5,810 nucleotides of DNA, from the NCBI GenBank assembly GCA_022571575.1, contig JACZXN010000129.1, positions 1 through 5,810 of the forward strand. The letters are read 5' to 3'. The DNA is from Chloroflexota bacterium. GTDB taxonomy: Bacteria > Chloroflexota > Dehalococcoidia > UBA3495. Positions 1 to 5,059 of this stretch are shown piece by piece; the stretch's first letter is position 1; each line of letters begins with the position of its first letter. Position numbers and translations under genes: made by a program. The notes beneath the pieces were generated by a model, which searched no databases, was not told the origin of the DNA, and saw only the letters and a list, made by a program, of their open reading frames with translations.

Positions 1-10
1 GGAGTAAACA

Positions 11-169
11 ATGGGAGATTTAGCAATATCTGTAGCTGTAGTAGATACAGATATTGATTGTTCAGCCTTTTCTATAATCTTTCGGGTGGAAAACCGGTAT
101 CAAAACCGGATTCTCGGAGGGGGTAATTTCGTGATTTGGGAAAATTCGTTATATAAAGTAATATCCTAG
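11..169 (+). CDS. Doubtful 52-residue ORF, no recognised function
   Basis: An ATG at 11 opens a frame that closes with TAG at 167-169. GGAG at 1-4 sits 6 nt before the ATG, a good ribosome-binding-site arrangement. The product begins MGDLAISVAVVDTD and ends LYKVIS. It has no signal peptide, no clear membrane segment and no motif I recognise. A perfect inverted repeat (24-56) lies within its first codons, which is unusual for a real gene start. An alternative reading is that an upstream gene ends at the TAG at 21-23, in another frame ending SKQWEI, and that the inverted repeat is its transcription end. In AT-rich DNA a 52-codon frame can easily arise by chance, so this is a low-confidence call. 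Confidence 0.2.
   Translation: MGDLAISVAVVDTDIDCSAFSIIFRVENRYQNRILGGGNFVIWENSLYKVIS
24..56. repeat. Perfect 11-bp inverted repeat (stem-loop)
   Basis: CAATATCTGTA at 24-34 is exactly complementary to TACAGATATTG at 46-56, leaving an 11-nt loop at 35-45. It starts directly after a possible stop codon (TAG at 21-23). Downstream on the + strand the DNA is T-rich (TTGTTCAGCCTTTTCT, 57-72) but has no clean T-run next to the stem. It could be a weak terminator of a gene to the left, or an operator for the small secreted protein gene. The symmetry is certain and the role is not. Confidence 0.6.
81..96 (+). repeat. First copy of a 16-bp leader-type repeat
   Basis: TTCGGGTGGAAAACCG here matches TTCGGGAGGAAAACCG at 482-497 in 15 of 16 positions. 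The second copy carries the Shine-Dalgarno site and spacer of the frame starting at 498. This first copy has GGTGG instead of GGAGG and is not followed at the right distance by an ATG. It may be the remnant of a duplicated gene leader. AAAACCGG also occurs twice close together, at 90-97 and 102-109. Confidence 0.45.
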
Positions 170-194
170 GTTGAAACCTATGTGGGAGAGTCTC

Positions 195-464
195 ATGCGC
201 ATGAAATCAACACTGGCAGTTCTAGTCCTTGCTTCCATGTTTTCGCTCAATGCGGCAAGCCCCGCCTTTGCCAGTGATTTTTGCGATGGCTTCAAACAAG
301 GTTATCAGACCAGTTACAAGCAAGCAAAGGGTACAGGCCTGAACCCATTAACCCCTCTTTGCCCCTTGCAGCCACTCAAAGGACTTAGCGACCCGAAATC
401 TGATTTTGAGCATGGATATACCGTTGGTTTTAAAAAAGGAACGCAAGACGGGTCCAGAAGATAA
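195..464 (+). CDS. Small secreted protein with duplicated DF-x-x-G-aromatic motif
   Basis: I choose the ATG at 195 because GGGAG at 184-188 lies 6 nt upstream; TTG at 171 and ATG at 180 are in-frame alternatives without a comparable site. The product is 89 residues. Its N-terminus is a textbook Sec signal peptide: MRMK, then a hydrophobic stretch (LAVLVLASMFSLNA), then a cleavage site after AFA, just before SDFC. The mature ~63 residues contain two related blocks, DFCDGFKQGYQTSYKQ near the start and DFEHGYTVGFKKGTQDG near the end. Both follow the plan D-F-x-x-G-aromatic-x-x-G-aromatic. A proline-rich link (NPLTPLCPLQPL) joins them. There are two mature cysteines, which could form one disulfide bond in the periplasm. 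I cannot name a family. The gene lies 33 nt before the next start on the same strand, so the two may be co-transcribed. A function cannot be stated from sequence. Confidence 0.75.
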   Translation: MRMKSTLAVLVLASMFSLNAASPAFASDFCDGFKQGYQTSYKQAKGTGLNPLTPLCPLQPLKGLSDPKSDFEHGYTVGFKKGTQDGSRR

Positions 465-481
465 AATGCAACTATAATTTA

Positions 482-497
482 TTCGGGAGGAAAACCG
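482..497 (+). promoter_or_regulatory. Strong Shine-Dalgarno region for the frame at 498 (second copy of 16-bp repeat)
   Basis: GGGAGGA lies within TTCGGGAGGAAAACCG, and GGAGG (486-490) is 7 nt before the ATG at 498. This supports 498 as a real start for the leader-bearing frame. The same 16-mer with one change occurs at 81-96. Confidence 0.6.
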
Positions 498-1847
498 ATG
501 TTTCGAAAAATGGCATGGCTTTGGGGAATTATTTTTTTAATTGGATTTGGCTTTTCGTTCTCGGTAAACGCCGGAACCAAGGAAGGTCTTATTGCCCTTG
601 AGTTAGGAGCTTTTGAGACAGCCTTCCGGGAGCTCAAGACCGCCAGACTGGTGGCCCAGAAGTTCGGCGAATTGGGACTGCAACCCAGGAACGGGTTGGC
701 CGTAACCGGGGTGCGGGCCGACGCCTTGGGTGGGACCGCCGGACCGACCCTGGCCATACTGGGAGAGCTGGACTCTCTGATCGTCGCCGAGCATCCCCAT
801 GCCGACCCGGACACCGGCGCGGCCCACGCCTGCGGGCACCATTGCCAGATAGCCATGATGCTGGGCGCGGCCACGGCTCTCACCCAGTCCGACGTCCTGG
901 AGTCACTGTCGGGGCGCATCGCCTTCATGGCCGTACCAGCCGAGGAATACATCGAGATCGAATTCCGGGACGGGCTGCGCGAGAAAGGCAAGATAGAGTT
1001 CCTGGGCGGCAAAGCGGAGATGGTCCGTCTGGGAGAATTCGACGACGTCAACCTGGCCATGATGCTCCACACCACCAGCAACCCCGCCGAGAAACTGATG
1101 TGCATCAGCAACACCAACAACGGCACGGTGGCCAAGCGCATCCAGTTCATCGGCCGGGCCAGCCACGCCGGCGGAGCGCCCCACCTGGGCATCAACGCCC
1201 TGAACGCCGCCACCATGGCCATGACCGCCATCAACTTCAACCGCGAGACCTTCCGGGACGAGGACAGCATCCGCGTCCATCCCATCATCACCAAGGGCGG
1301 CGAAGCGGTGAGCGCCGTGCCGGCCGACGTGAGGATGGAGACCTTCGTCCGGGGCCGTACTCTGGAGGCCCTGATGGACGCCAACGCCAAGGTGGACCGG
1401 GCCCTGAAGGCCGGGGCCATGGCGGTGGGCGCCAAGGTCAAGATACAGACCATTCCCGGTTATATGCCCCTGCAACAGAACAAGGCCATGGCGGAGATAT
1501 TCCGGGCCAACGCCGCCAACTTGGTGGGCGAAGAGAACGTTGGCTACGTGGAACACCGGGGCGGCTCCACGGACATGGGCGACATCAGCCACCTGATGCC
1601 GGTCATCCATCCCTACGTGGGCGGGGCCACCGGGCTTGGCCACGGCGCGGACTACATCATCGAGGACTACGGCCTGGCGGTGATCAAAGGGGCCAAGGCC
1701 CTGGCCTACACGGCCATCGACCTGCTGGGCGACGACGCGTCCCACGGCAACAGCATCGTGGGAGGTCAGCGCCCGGACATGTCCATCTCCGAATACCTGA
1801 AATTCATGCGCGGTCTGGCCACGGAAGAGACCTTCGATGGCGCTTAG
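498..1847 (+). CDS. M20-family amidohydrolase (AbgB/PM20D2-like) with a foreign Sel1-type secreted N-terminus
   Basis: The product is 449 residues. From about residue 40 it is an M20 zinc-dependent amidohydrolase. The expected di-metal ligands are present: HACGHHCQ (C112, H114), PAEE with E149/E150 acting as catalytic base and ligand, H191 in MMLH, and H382 in GLGH. The dimerisation (lid) domain shows SHAGGAPHLG with H223, and GGSTDMGD at 355-362 resembles the GSTDMG/GSTDVGD motif of AbgB and PM20D2 hydrolases. An insert of about 20 residues follows PAEE and is shared with the downstream paralog. Residues 1-47 do not belong to this family. They are a signal peptide (hydrophobic WLWGIIFLIGFGFSFSV, cleavage after VNA) followed by TKEGLIALELGAFETAFREL, the usual start of a secreted Sel1-repeat protein. 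They replace the helix and NPE-x-GF-x-E segment that begins M20 enzymes. The gene is a chimera, natural or from assembly. If real, the enzyme would be exported. Probable substrates are N-acyl amino acids or peptide-like amides; specificity is unknown. Confidence 0.85.
   Translation: MFRKMAWLWGIIFLIGFGFSFSVNAGTKEGLIALELGAFETAFRELKTARLVAQKFGELGLQPRNGLAVTGVRADALGGTAGPTLAILGELDSLIVAEHPHADPDTGAAHACGHHCQIAMMLGAATALTQSDVLESLSGRIAFMAVPAEEYIEIEFRDGLREKGKIEFLGGKAEMVRLGEFDDVNLAMMLHTTSNPAEKLMCISNTNNGTVAKRIQFIGRASHAGGAPHLGINALNAATMAMTAINFNRETFRDEDSIRVHPIITKGGEAVSAVPADVRMETFVRGRTLEALMDANAKVDRALKAGAMAVGAKVKIQTIPGYMPLQQNKAMAEIFRANAANLVGEENVGYVEHRGGSTDMGDISHLMPVIHPYVGGATGLGHGADYIIEDYGLAVIKGAKALAYTAIDLLGDDASHGNSIVGGQRPDMSISEYLKFMRGLATEETFDGA
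612..641 (+). other. Composition and gene-family junction (Sel1-like leader to M20)
   Basis: DNA to the left is AT-rich with AT-ending codons; DNA to the right is GC-rich with GC-ending codons. In protein terms, LELGAFETAFRELK still fits a Sel1-repeat opening (plan G-L-x-A-x-x-x-G-x-[YF]-x-x-A-x-R-E-x-x-P-L-A). From E40 onward, ETAFRELKTARLVAQ aligns with EAGFRETKTSQLVAQ of the downstream M20 paralog. The overlap, roughly GCCTTCCGGGAGCTCAAG (621-638), fits both families, so the join probably lies within or beside this microhomology. The exact base cannot be fixed from one sequence. Confidence 0.65.
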
Positions 1848-1850
1848 CCC

Positions 1851-3209
1851 ATGACCACTCCCCAACTGACCATCCAAGAGCTCAAAGCGCGGGCCTGCGA
1901 GACCATCGAAAAGCGCAAGAAGGAGATCGTGGGCCTGGCCCAGCAGGTGCTGGCCAATCCCGAGGCCGGATTCCGCGAGACCAAGACGTCCCAGTTGGTC
2001 GCCCAGACATTCCAGGAATTGGGCATCAACCACCGGCGGGGACTGGCCATCACCGGGATCAAGGGCCGCATCCCCGGCGGCGCGGGACCCGGCCCTTCCG
2101 TGGCCGTTATCGCTGAACTGGACTCCCTGGTAGTGACCGAGCATCCCCACGCCGACCCGGACACCGGGGCGGCCCACGCCTGCGGACACCATTGCCAGAT
2201 CGGCATGATGCTGGGGGCCGCCATGGGCCTGCTGACACCGGAGGTCGTGGCCCAACTATCCGGGGAGATCGTGCCCTTCGCCGTGCCGGCCGAGGAATTC
2301 ATCGAGGTCGAGCAACGGCTGGAGATGCGGGAGCAGGGCAAGCTGGAGTTCCTGGGCGGCAAACAGGAATTGATCCGGCTGGGCGAGTTCGACGACGTGG
2401 ACATCGCCATGATGTGCCACACCGCCAGCGACATGGGCGAGCGGAAATTCGCCATGGGCGGCACCAGCAACGGCCACGTGGTGAAGTTCGTGAAGTACAC
2501 CGGCCTTGGGGCCCATGCCGGCAGCATGCCCCACCGGGGCGTCAACGCCCTGAACGCCGCGTCCTTCGCCATCCAGGCGATCAACGCCATCCGGGAGACC
2601 CACCGGGCCGAGGACACCGTCCGAATCCACGGCATCATGACCCGGGGCGGCGAGGCGGTCAGCGCCGTTCCCTCCGACGTGCGTCTGGAATGGCGGGTCC
2701 GCTCGTCAACTCCCAAGATGGTGGTGGAAAACTCCCTGGCGGTGGACCGCTGTTTCCGGGCCGGGGCCCTGGCCGTCGGCGCGTCGGTTGAGATCACCAC
2801 CATTCCGGGATACCTGCCCATGCGCCACGACGCCAAACTTCAGGACATCTTCCGGCGGACCGCGGTGGAACTGGTGGGCGAGCGCGCCACCTTGGTGATG
2901 CCGGCCCGCCGCAACCGGGGCGGCTCCACCGACATGGGGGACCTGAGCCACCTGATACCGGCCTGCCATCCCTACGCCGCCGGAGCCGTCGGGCCGGGAC
3001 ACAGCAAGGAGTACGTGATCACCGACTATGAGTCGGCGGTGATCGTGCCGGCCAAGATCATGGCCATGGTGGTCATTGACCTGCTGGCCGACGGGGCCAA
3101 GCGGGCCAAAGAGGTTAAAGCCAGTCACCGGCCGGCCATGACCAAGCAGGCCTACATCAAGTTCCAGCGGGAAAGGGCGGAGGTAACGGAGTTCGACGGG
3201 GCCGCCTAA
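1851..3209 (+). CDS. M20-family amidohydrolase (AbgB/PM20D2-like), intact paralog
   Basis: The product is 452 residues and complete, with no signal peptide, so it is predicted to be cytoplasmic. It opens with the family's N-terminal helix and LANPEAGFRETKTSQLVAQ. Metal ligands are C111 and H113 (HACGHHCQ), E148/E149 (PAEE), H190 (MMCH) and H384 (GPGH). The lid domain has AHAGSMPHRG with H222, and GGSTDMGD lies at 357-364. It shares with the upstream gene the insert after PAEE, the RGGSTDMGD block and a tail ending in EFDGAA (ETFDGA upstream). The start is 3 nt after the upstream TAG and has no clear Shine-Dalgarno site, which suggests translational coupling. Family knowledge supports hydrolysis of amide bonds in N-acyl amino acids, aminobenzoyl-glutamate-like or dipeptide substrates, but no single substrate can be chosen. 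The pair could form a heteromer like AbgA/AbgB; that is inference. Confidence 0.9.
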   Translation: MTTPQLTIQELKARACETIEKRKKEIVGLAQQVLANPEAGFRETKTSQLVAQTFQELGINHRRGLAITGIKGRIPGGAGPGPSVAVIAELDSLVVTEHPHADPDTGAAHACGHHCQIGMMLGAAMGLLTPEVVAQLSGEIVPFAVPAEEFIEVEQRLEMREQGKLEFLGGKQELIRLGEFDDVDIAMMCHTASDMGERKFAMGGTSNGHVVKFVKYTGLGAHAGSMPHRGVNALNAASFAIQAINAIRETHRAEDTVRIHGIMTRGGEAVSAVPSDVRLEWRVRSSTPKMVVENSLAVDRCFRAGALAVGASVEITTIPGYLPMRHDAKLQDIFRRTAVELVGERATLVMPARRNRGGSTDMGDLSHLIPACHPYAAGAVGPGHSKEYVITDYESAVIVPAKIMAMVVIDLLADGAKRAKEVKASHRPAMTKQAYIKFQRERAEVTEFDGAA

Positions 3210-3286
3210 TTCGATGGCCGGGTAGATTTTAGACTCTGGGCAATGCCCCCGGTCTGGCTCTTCAGCTACAGCGGGAGAAACCAAGT

Positions 3287-3336
3287 CCCTTCCCCCGGTG
3301 GGAAAAGGTTAGGATGGGGGAGAACTCCTACCCTAA
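3287..3336. terminator. Hairpin pair between convergent genes
   Basis: This lies in the 160-nt gap between the end of the + strand M20 pair (3209) and the end of the - strand kinase-like gene (3370). The first hairpin pairs CCCTTCCC (3287-3294) with GGGAAAAGG (3300-3308), with a small bulge. The second pairs 3309-3320 with 3325-3336: twelve positions, one A-C mismatch and two G-T wobbles, with an AGAA loop. On the - strand the second stem is followed by CCTTTTCC, a short U-tract; on the + strand TAAAATTT follows. This fits a bidirectional terminator. The CCCT...AGGG style resembles hairpin repeats I associate with Chloroflexota intergenic regions, though I could not check that by search. Confidence 0.5.
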
Positions 3337-3369
3337 AATTTCACCGCGATTCCGCACTGATCTCCCAGC

Positions 3370-4005
3370 TCAAACTCCCAGGAAATGCATGGCCGTGCCT
3401 GCAATGATCGGCATGGCCAGATTGTCATCCGGTGGGATCGACGCCAGTTCCACCGTTCCGGCCACCGCTGCCCCCACCCAAAGGGCCCAATGGTGGTCGA
3501 TGCCGCCGGCCGCGATCAAAACCGCCGCGGCGCCGGCCCCAACCCCGATGAACGCCGCGGTCCCCAGGGGAGACTTGCCCCGTATCCGTGGCCCGGGCAT
3601 GCGCCGTCCCACCAGTGCCGCCGCCGGGTCGCCCAGGGACAGGAAGAACATGACTGGAATCGCCACCTCTTTGCCATAGAGCACGTACACCAGCAGGGCG
3701 GCGATGAGCATGTAGGTGGCCCCGGTGATATGGGCTGCCTCGTCCGCCTTCAAAAGCGGGGCCAGCAGCCAGGTGAAGATGCGGTTCAGCCACCCCACCC
3801 TGAACCGTACCAGGTCCAGGGCCAACCCGCCCGCGGCCAGGAAGGACAGGGCCCAAACCATGACCGTCTCGGATAAGAAGATGCCGGCCAGGGGGATGGA
3901 GGACCCAACGACCACGTGGAACAACCTGCGCCACGCGGGAGGGGATGGGCTTTGCGACTCCCTTCTCTCCCCCCCGAAAACCAGTAAGTCCACGTACCGG
4001 CGCAT
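3370..4005 (-). CDS. Diacylglycerol/polyprenol kinase-type integral membrane protein (Dgk1/SEC59/VTE5-like)
   Basis: The product is 211 residues. It starts at an ATG preceded 5 nt upstream by GGGGAG, a good ribosome-binding site. Motifs of the CTP-dependent lipid kinase family run in order: RRLFHVVVG (26-34) with the conserved R and H, LDLVRFRVGWLNRIF (63-77), ADEAAHITGATYML (87-100), SLGDPAAALVGRR (123-135), RGKSPLGTAAF (142-152), and IPPDDNLAMP near the C-terminus (190-199). Several hydrophobic membrane segments lie between them (about 31-43, 48-62, 98-124, 153-169, 174-190). Family members phosphorylate diacylglycerol, dolichol or phytol-type lipid alcohols at the membrane, commonly with CTP; annotation pipelines may instead call them phosphatidate cytidylyltransferase. 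The lipid substrate cannot be told from sequence. It is the last of three genes on this strand, 115 nt after the lipoprotein gene, and may have its own promoter. Confidence 0.8.
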   Translation of the reverse strand: MRRYVDLLVFGGERRESQSPSPPAWRRLFHVVVGSSIPLAGIFLSETVMVWALSFLAAGGLALDLVRFRVGWLNRIFTWLLAPLLKADEAAHITGATYMLIAALLVYVLYGKEVAIPVMFFLSLGDPAAALVGRRMPGPRIRGKSPLGTAAFIGVGAGAAAVLIAAGGIDHHWALWVGAAVAGTVELASIPPDDNLAMPIIAGTAMHFLGV

Positions 4006-4031
4006 AGACGCTCCCCATCGGATATGACCTA

Positions 4032-4079
4032 GATTCTAACCCGCGGCCAACGAGAATCGCCGGGCTGCGGCCGGCCCGG
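4032..4079 (-). promoter_or_regulatory. Inverted repeats and possible -10 box upstream of the kinase-like gene
   Basis: Two symmetric elements sit in the 115-nt gap. GATTCT (4032-4037) is complementary to AGAATC (4053-4058). CCGGGC (4060-4065) is complementary to GCCCGG (4074-4079) with an 8-nt loop. On the - strand the first element contains TAGAAT (4038-4033), five of six matches to a -10 box and about 27 nt upstream of the start codon. I see no convincing -35 box. The GC stem lacks a following U-run, so it is a poor intrinsic terminator. The stretch could hold a promoter with an operator or a 3' stem for the lipoprotein transcript. Confidence 0.3.
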
Positions 4080-4120
4080 TAAGGAAGTTTCAAATGGGAA
4101 GAAGGGGCTCGTAAGAGCGG

Positions 4121-4966
4121 TCAGAACCGGATCGTGATGCTGTCCCCGGCCCGCCAGCGCAGGTCCCTGATCTTGGTGTCGATGGGGACCTCAAAGACCA
4201 TCCATCCATCGACCGCGGTATCCATGGCCAGCTCAAAGGTGCCCTCGAGGAAGAGGATGTTGTTATCCTTCTTGCCGCGGACGGAACCGGCGTCCTCCAC
4301 CAGGATCTGTGCCGCTTGGCCCGCCCCTTCCTCGGCGCTGCCCTCGGCGCTGCCCCCGGCGCTGCACTCATAATCAAATGTCCCCGGTTGGTCAAAACGG
4401 TGGGAGACCGAGCCTCCCGGAGCGATCAGGACCGGGTCATCGCCCAATGCCGGCAGGACGCCGGCGCCGAACTGGATGGCTGAGGCGGAGTCGCCGTTGT
4501 TGACCCACTGGACCTTGGTCCCGGCGTTCACCACCAGTCTGGCGTGGTCCGTGCACTCGCCCCCATCCAGAGTCACCGTGGCGTCCGTCTGCCCACGCCG
4601 GTCCAGATATACCGTGTTGGTGATGTTGAGAGGGCGGTAATCGTTCTGGAAGAAGTCCCTAATAATCGCCGCCTGCTCATCGGCTACGAATACGGCGTTC
4701 ACGGCGATGTGGTTCTCCACCCTGATGCGCATCAGCAGCAGCTCCAGGCCTTCCGCGGAGGGCTGCATCCGCCATTTGCGGACCACGTCGGAGGGGTCGA
4801 TGGTCGAATACCGGAGTTCGTCGGTGCGATTCATCTCCAACACGTTCAACAGCAGGATCCGGCCCTGGAAATATTGGCCCAGGGCGGACGACGTTTCGCT
4901 GCAGGCCACCAGCAGAAAGGGAGTCAGGGCCAGAAGGAGCCAAAAGAGCGAGCGCCTAGCTATCAC
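4121..4966 (-). CDS. Lipoprotein with a histidine-less cupredoxin-like domain
   Basis: The product is 281 residues from a GTG start. GGAG lies 7 nt upstream on the - strand. The N-terminus is a lipoprotein signal: MIARRS, a hydrophobic core, then lipobox LVAC with C22 as the lipidated residue, so the protein is anchored outside the membrane. Residues ~30-125 form a mixed region with no family I can name. Residues ~130-201 read like a cupredoxin (plastocyanin-like) sandwich: NAGTKVQWVNNGDSA, then IAPGGSVSHRFDQPGTFDYEC. The usual copper histidines after W-x-N-x-x and after the C-terminal cysteine are absent; only C201 remains, with C138 as a possible disulfide partner. A Ser-Ala-Gly-Glu tract follows (202-214). 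The C-terminus (237-281) has alternating strand-like residues and WMVFEVP, reminiscent of DUF4352-type lipoproteins. It lies 93 nt after the cysteine desulfurase gene. The function is unknown; copper binding looks unlikely. Confidence 0.75.
   Translation of the reverse strand: MIARRSLFWLLLALTPFLLVACSETSSALGQYFQGRILLLNVLEMNRTDELRYSTIDPSDVVRKWRMQPSAEGLELLLMRIRVENHIAVNAVFVADEQAAIIRDFFQNDYRPLNITNTVYLDRRGQTDATVTLDGGECTDHARLVVNAGTKVQWVNNGDSASAIQFGAGVLPALGDDPVLIAPGGSVSHRFDQPGTFDYECSAGGSAEGSAEEGAGQAAQILVEDAGSVRGKKDNNILFLEGTFELAMDTAVDGWMVFEVPIDTKIRDLRWRAGDSITIRF
4332..4367. repeat. Three tandem 12-bp units inside the lipoprotein gene
   Basis: TCGGCGCTGCCC occurs at 4332-4343 and again exactly at 4344-4355. 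A third unit at 4356-4367 (CCGGCGCTGCAC) differs at two positions. On the coding (-) strand this gives the four-residue repeats SAGG, SAEG, SAEE immediately after C201, at the point where a cupredoxin would normally supply ligand residues. Unit length is a multiple of three, so copy-number change by slippage would keep the frame. Confidence 0.8.
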
Positions 4967-5005
4967 GTTCGTTCTCCGAACAAGCAGGTTTATTGGTTCC
5001 GGATC

Positions 5006-5021
5006 TCACGGAATTCACGGA
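5006..5021. repeat. Short direct repeat in the gap upstream of the lipoprotein gene
   Basis: TCACGGA occurs at 5006-5012 and 5015-5021, nine bases apart, with the palindrome GAATTC (5011-5016) spanning the join. GGATC flanks the left side (5001-5005) and recurs at 5019-5023. It lies in the 93-nt gap between the end of the cysteine desulfurase and the lipoprotein start, where a regulator could bind. The spacing of nearly one helical turn is suggestive, but the repeat is short and may be chance. I see no clear promoter boxes around it. Confidence 0.3.
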
Positions 5022-5059
5022 TCGCGGGGGAGGATTGGCCACCGCCGGTCGCGTTAGCT

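Noticed and set aside
1..170. Riboswitch or small RNA in the AT-rich leader
   Set aside because: Beyond the 11-bp inverted repeat and the AAAACCGG repeat I could not match any known riboswitch, tRNA or sRNA consensus.
612..641. Insertion-sequence end or phage attachment site at the composition break
   Set aside because: No transposase, integrase, terminal inverted repeat or target-site duplication is visible around the break. Microhomology joining or misassembly explains it better.
479..1453. Long - strand open frame (324 codons) opposite the first M20 gene
   Set aside because: It is antisense to a gene with clear catalytic motifs. Its product is rich in Ser/Arg/Met/Trp with no motif, typical of a frame kept open by GC-rich codons on the other strand.
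842..2116. 424-codon + strand frame overlapping the M20 genes
   Set aside because: The product is Arg/Gly/His/Pro-rich low-complexity sequence, read in the wrong frame of real M20 coding DNA, and it crosses the 1847/1851 gene boundary.
903..2255. 450-codon - strand frame spanning both M20 genes
   Set aside because: It is His/Gly/Gln/Val-rich, crosses the boundary of two real genes, and has no recognisable domain. It is a shadow of GC-rich coding DNA.
1844..2836. 330-codon - strand frame opposite the second M20 gene
   Set aside because: It has the same Ser/Trp/Met/Arg-rich composition as the other antisense frame and no motif. The sense strand encodes an intact enzyme.
3314..3679. + strand 121-codon frame between the M20 pair and the kinase-like gene
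   Set aside because: Most of it overlaps the - strand kinase-like gene, and the product is Ala/Pro-rich with no motif. GGGGAG near its start belongs to the hairpin region.
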